Source of the DNA: Eubacterium sp.
GTDB lineage: Bacteria > Bacillota > Clostridia > Lachnospirales > Lachnospiraceae
DNA length: 64,000 bases
Assembly: GCA_022764165.1 (NCBI GenBank)
Contig: JALERM010000052.1
Location: 86,501 to 150,500, forward strand
Direction of reading: 5' to 3'
Both the position numbers and the translations under genes were made by a program. Below are positions 58,133-64,000 of this stretch, piece after piece. Under the pieces are notes generated by a model. It saw only the letters and a list, made by a program, of their open reading frames with translations. It was not told where the DNA came from and did not search any database. Numbering within the stretch: the stretch's first letter is position 1; the number at the start of each line of letters is the position of its first letter.

Positions 58133-59338
58133 ATGGGAATGTATTATTTAAACAGCATTTCACCCTATTATTTGTATAAAAGTGAGGCATCCAGCCCATA
58201 CTTTGTGGATAAATCTTTGCTGTTGAAAGAATTGTTTCCTCTGGCAGAGGCGGGAAACAGACATGTTTGTATTACCCGTCCCCGAAGATTCGGAAAAACT
58301 GTCATGGCAAATATGGTAGGGGCTTTTTTTGGCAGGGGGACAGATTCCGGCGATGTATTTCATAAGCTGAAGATTTCAGAAGAGAAGGGGTATCAGAAAC
58401 ACTTGAATCAACATAATATCATTTATATTGATTTCAGTGTGGTTGATGACGAATGTACCAGTTATAAAGAATATATGGATGGTATCAAGGAAACATTAAA
58501 ATCTGATTTGCATGCAGCGTATCCGGATGTCTGTTTTCGGGAAAAAAGTCCTGTACGGGAAGATTTTATGCAGGTTTTCGCATCGAGAAATGAAAGATTC
58601 CTGTTTGTGTTTGATGAATGGGATGCTGTTTTCCATATGCCGTTTGTTACAGAAAATGAAAAAAAATCCTATCTTTTGTTTTTGAAAGGTTTATTGAAAG
58701 ATAAACCTTATGTATCACTTGCATACATGACAGGGATTTTGCCCATTGCAAAGTATTCCAGTGGGTCGGAATTAAATATGTTTATCGAATATACTATGGC
58801 GTCAGAAACAAAATTTGGAGAGGATTTTGGCTTTTCTGAAGCAGAAGTAGATATGCTGTATCAAAGATACCAAAGTAAATGTATCGAACAGAGAGAGAAG
58901 ATGTTTGTTACACGAGAAGGGCTGCGTACCTGGTATGATGGATATTATACAAAAACAGGAGAGAGGATGTATAATCCCCGTTCGGTGACAGCGTCTCTGT
59001 CAAACAATAATCTGGGAAATTATTGGACCAGTTCGGGACCCTATGATGAGATATTCTATTATATTGAACATAACGTAGATGATGTGCGTAAAGATCTGGC
59101 ACTGATGGTATCCGGCGAGGGAATATCTGCGAAAATTCAGGAATATGCAGCAACATCCATGAATCTGACTACCCGAGGAGAGATTTTTTCTGCAATGGTT
59201 GTGTATGGATTTTTGAGCTATTACAAAGGGAAAGTCTACATTCCCAATAAAGAGCTGATGGAAACGCTTGTAGGAATCAGTTATAAGAAAACGGAAAAAA
59301 TACATCAATGCAGAGTAGAAACCCTGCACATATCGTAG
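58133..59338 (+). CDS. AAA ATPase of the DUF1703 type apparently lacking its PD-(D/E)XK nuclease core
   Basis: TRPRRFGKTVMANM, FLFVFDEWD, RTWYDGYYT; the C-terminus passes directly from YIPNKELME to a tail-like TLVGISYKKTEKIHQCRVETL. Confidence 0.75.
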   Translation: MGMYYLNSISPYYLYKSEASSPYFVDKSLLLKELFPLAEAGNRHVCITRPRRFGKTVMANMVGAFFGRGTDSGDVFHKLKISEEKGYQKHLNQHNIIYIDFSVVDDECTSYKEYMDGIKETLKSDLHAAYPDVCFREKSPVREDFMQVFASRNERFLFVFDEWDAVFHMPFVTENEKKSYLLFLKGLLKDKPYVSLAYMTGILPIAKYSSGSELNMFIEYTMASETKFGEDFGFSEAEVDMLYQRYQSKCIEQREKMFVTREGLRTWYDGYYTKTGERMYNPRSVTASLSNNNLGNYWTSSGPYDEIFYYIEHNVDDVRKDLALMVSGEGISAKIQEYAATSMNLTTRGEIFSAMVVYGFLSYYKGKVYIPNKELMETLVGISYKKTEKIHQCRVETLHIS

Positions 59339-59387
59339 TCTGGCTGCATATAGTAACGAGACAGGAATATATGCGAGGAAATCAGTC

Positions 59388-60647
59388 ATGCATACAGGCG
59401 TAAGAGCAATGCAGGAAAATATGGTGGATAGAGGAAGGCTTCAGATACAGGTAAGGACGGAGGTGCAGAACCGGCCGATTGCAGGTGCCCGAGTATCGAT
59501 TTCCTATACCGGGGCTCCAGGAGAACCTCTGGAGGAAGTACAGACCGATGCCAATGGTCAGACGGAAATCCTGGACCTTCCCACACCTCCGCTGGAATAC
59601 AGTCTGGAACCTTCCGAATACCAGCCATACTCGGAATTCAATCTGAATATACAGGCTCCCGGTTATGAACCGGTGGAAATCTCCGGTTCAGAACTTCTCT
59701 CCGGAGAAACCAGTGTACAGGATGTGATGATGAAACCGGCCAGTGAGGGAGAATTTGAAGATGTAGTCATACCGGCTCATACACTTTTTGGTGATTATCC
59801 GGAAAAAATCCCGGAGGATGAAATCAAACCCATGGATCAATCCGGAGAAATCGTGCTGAGCCGTGTTGTGATTCCCGAATATGTAGTGGTTCATGACGGA
59901 GCTCCCAGTGATTCAACGGCACGGAACTATTATGTGCGGTATCGGGATTATATCAAAAATGTAGCCTGCAGCGAAATCTACGCCACCTGGCCAATCGAAT
60001 CTATTAAAGCAAATGTACTGGCAATCATGTCCTTTACCTTAAACCGTGTGTATACGGAATGGTACCGGAACAAGGGATATGATTTTACCATCACGTCTTC
60101 CACGGCCTTCGATCACAAATGGATCCACGGCCGTAACATTTTTGACAGCATTTCTATGGTAGTGGATGAATTATTTGAGAATTATCTGTCCCGCCCCAAT
60201 GTACGTCAGCCGATTTTGACACAGTATTGTGATGGCAATAGAGTGACTTGTCCAGACTGGATGAGTCAGTGGGGAAGCTGTAGTCTGGGAGAACAGAACT
60301 ACACCGCAATTGAAATCCTGCGATATTACTATGGCGATAATATGTACATCAACTCTGCCGAGGAGATATCCGGAATCCCGGCCTCCTGGCCCGGCTATAA
60401 CCTGGATATCGGCTCCAGTGGTCAAAAAGTTCTGCAGCTTCAGATGCAGTTAAATACTATCAGTGATGTTTACACTTCCATTCCTTCTGTAACGGCAGAT
60501 GGAATCTATGGCGAACGAACTGCCGATGCGATCAGAAGATTCCAGTCTGTATTTGGACTCCCTCAGACCGGTGTGGTGGATTATCCTACCTGGTATAAAG
60601 TACAGGAAATATTTGTAGGAATTACGAGAATTGCGGAATTAGTTTAA
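59388..60647 (+). CDS. SpoIID/SleC-like protein with carboxypeptidase-regulatory-like N-terminus and C-terminal peptidoglycan-binding domain
   Basis: Ig-like N-term (GARVSISYTGAPGEPLEEVQTDANGQTEI), central NVLAIMSFTLNRVYTEW, C-term LDIGSSGQKVLQLQMQLN...VTADGIYGERTADAIRRFQSVFGLPQTGVVD (PG_binding_1). Confidence 0.7.
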   Translation: MHTGVRAMQENMVDRGRLQIQVRTEVQNRPIAGARVSISYTGAPGEPLEEVQTDANGQTEILDLPTPPLEYSLEPSEYQPYSEFNLNIQAPGYEPVEISGSELLSGETSVQDVMMKPASEGEFEDVVIPAHTLFGDYPEKIPEDEIKPMDQSGEIVLSRVVIPEYVVVHDGAPSDSTARNYYVRYRDYIKNVACSEIYATWPIESIKANVLAIMSFTLNRVYTEWYRNKGYDFTITSSTAFDHKWIHGRNIFDSISMVVDELFENYLSRPNVRQPILTQYCDGNRVTCPDWMSQWGSCSLGEQNYTAIEILRYYYGDNMYINSAEEISGIPASWPGYNLDIGSSGQKVLQLQMQLNTISDVYTSIPSVTADGIYGERTADAIRRFQSVFGLPQTGVVDYPTWYKVQEIFVGITRIAELV

Positions 60648-60653
60648 ATAAGA

Positions 60654-60715
60654 GAGTGACCGGGGGACAGGTACATAGTCACTATTGTGACTATGTACCT
60701 GTCCCCCGGTCACTC
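60654..60715. repeat. Perfect 29-bp stem hairpin; contains 27-nt motif copy 3 at 60687-60713
   Basis: GAGTGACCGGGGGACAGGTACATAGTCAC-TATT-GTGACTATGTACCTGTCCCCCGGTCACTC between convergent genes. Confidence 0.9.
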
Positions 60716-60720
60716 CCTGC

Positions 60721-61464
60721 TTAAAACATCATCATGCATATAACCATCAATATTGGCTGATGTGCGATATATACCCAGATGGTATTCCTCCCGATACTGG
60801 ACAGTACAGGTACAGGATTCCAGGTGAGTGCACGTTCAGGTATGTATTTTTCAATCAACGGTTGGAGATAATAACCGCCCCAGAATACAAATAGCCATGG
60901 AATCAGTGGAAAATAATCACTGGAAGTAAATCCGGCATTGGGAAATCCAAGCCAGGCTCCGGCAAATGTCTGATAAAGCCAGTCGGGAAGCTGCAGCAAC
61001 CGCAGCGAATAGCACCCCAGAAATCTATCCGGTATCTGCTCACACAGCAGAAAAAGCAGGAGAGAAATCATCAATCCCATGCCGGATGGAATACGTCTCA
61101 GCCAGGGCTGTAGCAATGCTGTAATTAAAATCGCACATCCAATAAGATTAAGAATACCGATCCAGATAGCTTCCTCTGGAATCACAAAAATAGTGACACC
61201 TGTAATCGCAAATCCAATCAGATTTAATACAATTCCCCGCCTGATCGGCTTTCGTGAAAAATGAAATACAATCCCGGAAATCATGATAAAAGTGCAGCAG
61301 ATCCATTGCTGCCATATGTTAGGAAATAAGCCGTCCAGCCAGTCAGGATTGCGGCCATAGATGATAAAAACATCATATAAAAAGTGAAATAAAACCATAT
61401 TCAGTAACGTGTAGCCGCGCAGCAGATCGAAGATATGCCAGCGCATTCTTTTGTATTCGGACAT
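60721..61464 (-). CDS. DUF1624 / heparan-alpha-glucosaminide N-acetyltransferase-like membrane protein
   Basis: HIFDLLRGYTLLNMVLFHFLYDVFIIYG, polytopic, C-term GRNTIWVYIAHQPILM. Confidence 0.75.
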   Translation of the reverse strand: MSEYKRMRWHIFDLLRGYTLLNMVLFHFLYDVFIIYGRNPDWLDGLFPNIWQQWICCTFIMISGIVFHFSRKPIRRGIVLNLIGFAITGVTIFVIPEEAIWIGILNLIGCAILITALLQPWLRRIPSGMGLMISLLLFLLCEQIPDRFLGCYSLRLLQLPDWLYQTFAGAWLGFPNAGFTSSDYFPLIPWLFVFWGGYYLQPLIEKYIPERALTWNPVPVLSSIGRNTIWVYIAHQPILMVICMMMF

Positions 61465-61908
61465 AAAGTACCCCCCTTGTTAAATGCAGTATAACAGACC
61501 GGGGAGATAAAAACAAGGTATATACTATCTCAAACGGACTTGTATAACTTACGTACGGTGTCAGGTGGTGCACCCTGCAAGGGCTTGAAATAATGTAGGT
61601 GGAAATCCTATCTGGAAAGGAGCTAACCACTTCACTAGAAGTGAGTTTTGGGCTGATAGTGGCAACATTAACTGTTAAGCGTAAACAACGAGATAGTAGG
61701 GATAGTTATGGAACACCGAAATACCTACGAACAGGAGGGCGATGCTGTCACCTGGGCAGAAGCCAACATGTGGGTTTATCGATATGGTGAGATTTCACAC
61801 ACTCCTGCGGTGTCGAAGACCTGTTCATGCTATACAAGGATTTCAAGTCAACAGGGGAGAACCTGTATCATCCATATCCTGTGTAAAATGTGGTATGCCA
61901 GACAACCA

Positions 61909-63870
61909 AGTGCGAGCTGCGAAATCAGCATAGCTGATTTCCCCTAGCGAGCGGAAGAGATTCTGCAAGCTTTGGTAAGCTGATAATCATACAGTAGGAG
62001 AATCCTATCAGGTAAGGTCTAACCAACCGCCTGTACCGAGTCCTTGGAATCAAAGCGGTAACGTTAGATTTAAGCGTAGGACAGGGAGCAACAGAGCCGA
62101 AACGAAAGTGAAGTGATTGAGCTGGGAAATTTGCATGAGGATGGAAATGGTCGATGTGTTTTGGTTCACAGCAGACAACACTGTTATGACCGATATGGTG
62201 AGGTTATGACGGCATCCCCCAGTCTGAGAACTTGGCGAGGTTGATGATAAGTATGTTATCGGAACAGCTGAGGTCCTGCCATTTCCTCGTAAGAGGTATG
62301 GAAACCAAAACAAAGAAATGCGTTAGAAATCCAAATGAATGGCAGGAAGTCCGACACAGCCATAGTATCGTAGAAGTCTGTGAAAGCAGATGGAGAAAAG
62401 GGCTGTGCACTTTATAGCTTCAAGTGATAAGAAACTACGCAGACGAAAGAGAGCTGAAGAACATGGTGAACGAGTTACTTGGAATACAACACAATATCGC
62501 AAAAGCAAACAGAACTGACAGAAAGGTTCAAAATCTTGCATCATATATCAATGAAAATACTCTGAGAGCAATCCATAAAACTATGGATAAAAGAAAAGCG
62601 TACGGAATTGATAAAGTGACAAAAGAAGATTATGAACAGAATCTTGAGGAAAATCTTGCGAGCCTTGTAAAACGGATGAAAAACGGAAGTTACCGCCCAA
62701 ATCCAACAAGGCGAGTCTATATTCCGAAAGAAACAAAAGGCAAACTGAGACCACTTGGAATTTCCTGTTATGAGGATAAATTGGTGGAAAATGCGATTGC
62801 ACAGATACTGGAGCAGATTTATGAACCGAAGTTTTATAATGAGAGCTTTGGGTTTCGTCCCAACAGGAACTGTCATCAGGCAGTGAGGGAAATCATAGAG
62901 ATGGTACAGTATCGGAAGACGAATTATGTGGTGGAAGCAGATATCAGAGGTTTCTTTGATAATGTAGACCATGAATGGCTGATGAAGATGCTGTCACATG
63001 ACATAGCAGACAAGAAGTTTCTGGAGATAATTGAGAAATTTCTGAAAGCAGGAATCATGGAGAATGGTAAATATCTTGACAGCGAACGGGGAACCCCACA
63101 GGGAAACGGTGCCAGTCCAATACTTGCAAATATTTATCTACATTATGTACTGGATAACTGGTTTGATGTAATCGTAAAGAGACAATGTAAAGGCGAATGT
63201 TATCTCATTCGCTATTGTGATGATTTTGTCTGTTGTTTTCAGAATCAATATGAAGCACAGGTATTCAAGCAGAGACTGGAAGAACGCTTTGGGAAATATG
63301 GACTGGAACTGGCCGAAGAAAAGACAAAGATTTTGGAATTCGGGAGGTTTGCCAGGAAAAACCGAAAAGCAAGAGGAGAAAGGAAACCAGATACCTTTGA
63401 CTTCCTTGGTTTTACGTTTTATTGCGGAATGGACAGTAAGAACCAATTTTTCCGTTGTAGGGTAAAGACCAGTAAGAAGAAATTCCGCAGTAAAATCAAA
63501 GCAATGAAAGAATGGATAAAGGTACATAGAGCAATGCCATTAGAGCAGATATTCAAAACAGTCAATGCGAAACTGAGAGGACACTACCAGTATTACGGAG
63601 TGACCGACAATACAAAGGAAGTGAAGAACTTTCTGATACAGACAAAATGGTTGTTGTTTAAGTGGCTCAATCGGAGAAGTCAGAGAAGAGGTTATACAAC
63701 GGATACTTTCTTTAATGGTTTACTCAGGACATTTCCATTACTTGAACCAAGTATCAAAGTGAGTTTGTTTTACAGATAGAGTGTGAAATATAGAGTGAAA
63801 AGCCGTATGCGTTAATAGCGCACGTACGGTTTTGACTAGGGATATGGGGAGTAATCCCCATATCTACTAG
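61909..63870 (+). mobile_element. Inner group II intron with its own RT/maturase (boundaries approximate)
   Basis: GTGCG at 61909; domain I-like CAGTAGGAGAATCCTATCAGGTAAGGTCTAACCAACC; ORF 62424-63779; domain V AGCCGTATGCGTTAATAGCGCACGTACGGTTT (63801-63832); domain VI GATATGGGGAGTAATCCCCATATCTAC. Confidence 0.75.
62424..63779 (+). CDS. ltrA: Group II intron reverse transcriptase/maturase, without HNH endonuclease domain
   Basis: RRVYIPKETKGKLRPLGI, FGFRPNRNCHQAV, GTPQGNGASPILANIYLHYVLD, RYCDDFVCCF, C-terminal GIIM region; ORF ends without an HNH block. Confidence 0.93.
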   Translation: MIRNYADERELKNMVNELLGIQHNIAKANRTDRKVQNLASYINENTLRAIHKTMDKRKAYGIDKVTKEDYEQNLEENLASLVKRMKNGSYRPNPTRRVYIPKETKGKLRPLGISCYEDKLVENAIAQILEQIYEPKFYNESFGFRPNRNCHQAVREIIEMVQYRKTNYVVEADIRGFFDNVDHEWLMKMLSHDIADKKFLEIIEKFLKAGIMENGKYLDSERGTPQGNGASPILANIYLHYVLDNWFDVIVKRQCKGECYLIRYCDDFVCCFQNQYEAQVFKQRLEERFGKYGLELAEEKTKILEFGRFARKNRKARGERKPDTFDFLGFTFYCGMDSKNQFFRCRVKTSKKKFRSKIKAMKEWIKVHRAMPLEQIFKTVNAKLRGHYQYYGVTDNTKEVKNFLIQTKWLLFKWLNRRSQRRGYTTDTFFNGLLRTFPLLEPSIKVSLFYR

Positions 63871-64000
63871 AGAAAGGGAGGATGGCAAACGTGATACAGT
63901 GTAGTCGGATGCCCGAATAGTACCGATGAAGCAATTGAAAGATTGTGGAGGGAAGTCGAGAGAAAGCTGTTATCCTCACAGCTTTGGCATACGGAACAAT

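Larger units (their letters stand above)
61568..64000 (+). mobile_element. Outer group II intron (partial), interrupted by an inner intron and running off the window
   Basis: 5' end GTGCACCC then domain I-like ATGTAGGTGGAAATCCTATCTGGAAAGGAGCTAACCAC...; distal text GGCATACGGAACAAT at the window end looks like later domain I sequence. Confidence 0.5.

Noticed and set aside
60654-60715. Rho-independent terminator
   Set aside because: Perfect stem sits between convergent genes but lacks a T-tract on either strand; a REP-type palindrome fits better, though it may still affect transcription.
61599-61947. Small ORFs upstream of the intron RT
   Set aside because: They overlap structured group II intron domain I sequence and have no coding character.

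Overview
The window is a chromosomal segment from a Gram-positive Clostridia, most likely Lachnospiraceae judging by gene content and order. Most of it is densely packed housekeeping DNA on the + strand: prpC-prkC-rsgA-rpe-thiN; ychF; a dcw cell-division/cell-wall cluster (mraZ, rsmH, ftsL-like, two PBPs, mraY, murD, an inserted RluA-type pseudouridine synthase, ftsW, murA, ftsQ, ftsZ); tRNA-Leu(CAA); sbcD-sbcC; niaR; ftsH; a folate operon (folE-HD-folP-folBK) preceded by a probable THF riboswitch and terminator; glnS; aroC (-); and pyrH-frr-uppS-cdsA-dxr-rseP. The accessory end has an AAA ATPase that seems to have lost its nuclease core, a PG-binding protein and a group II intron that appears to sit inside a second group II intron running off the window. 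The main non-routine signals are: (1) a single ORF fusing a family-2 glycosyltransferase to a MarR-type winged helix; (2) an intergenic array of about five phase-locked ~53-bp degenerate units (RTAGGCT ... CCTAY) next to a perfect 54-bp palindrome; (3) nested group II introns; (4) a dispersed family of GGGAC-type palindromes, including a 27-nt motif present three times; (5) 10-bp phased GTGG repeats upstream of mraZ; (6) a terminator-like hairpin covering the start of the second PBP gene. Everything was read by eye with no database searches. Family names rest on motif recognition, and start codons are best guesses.
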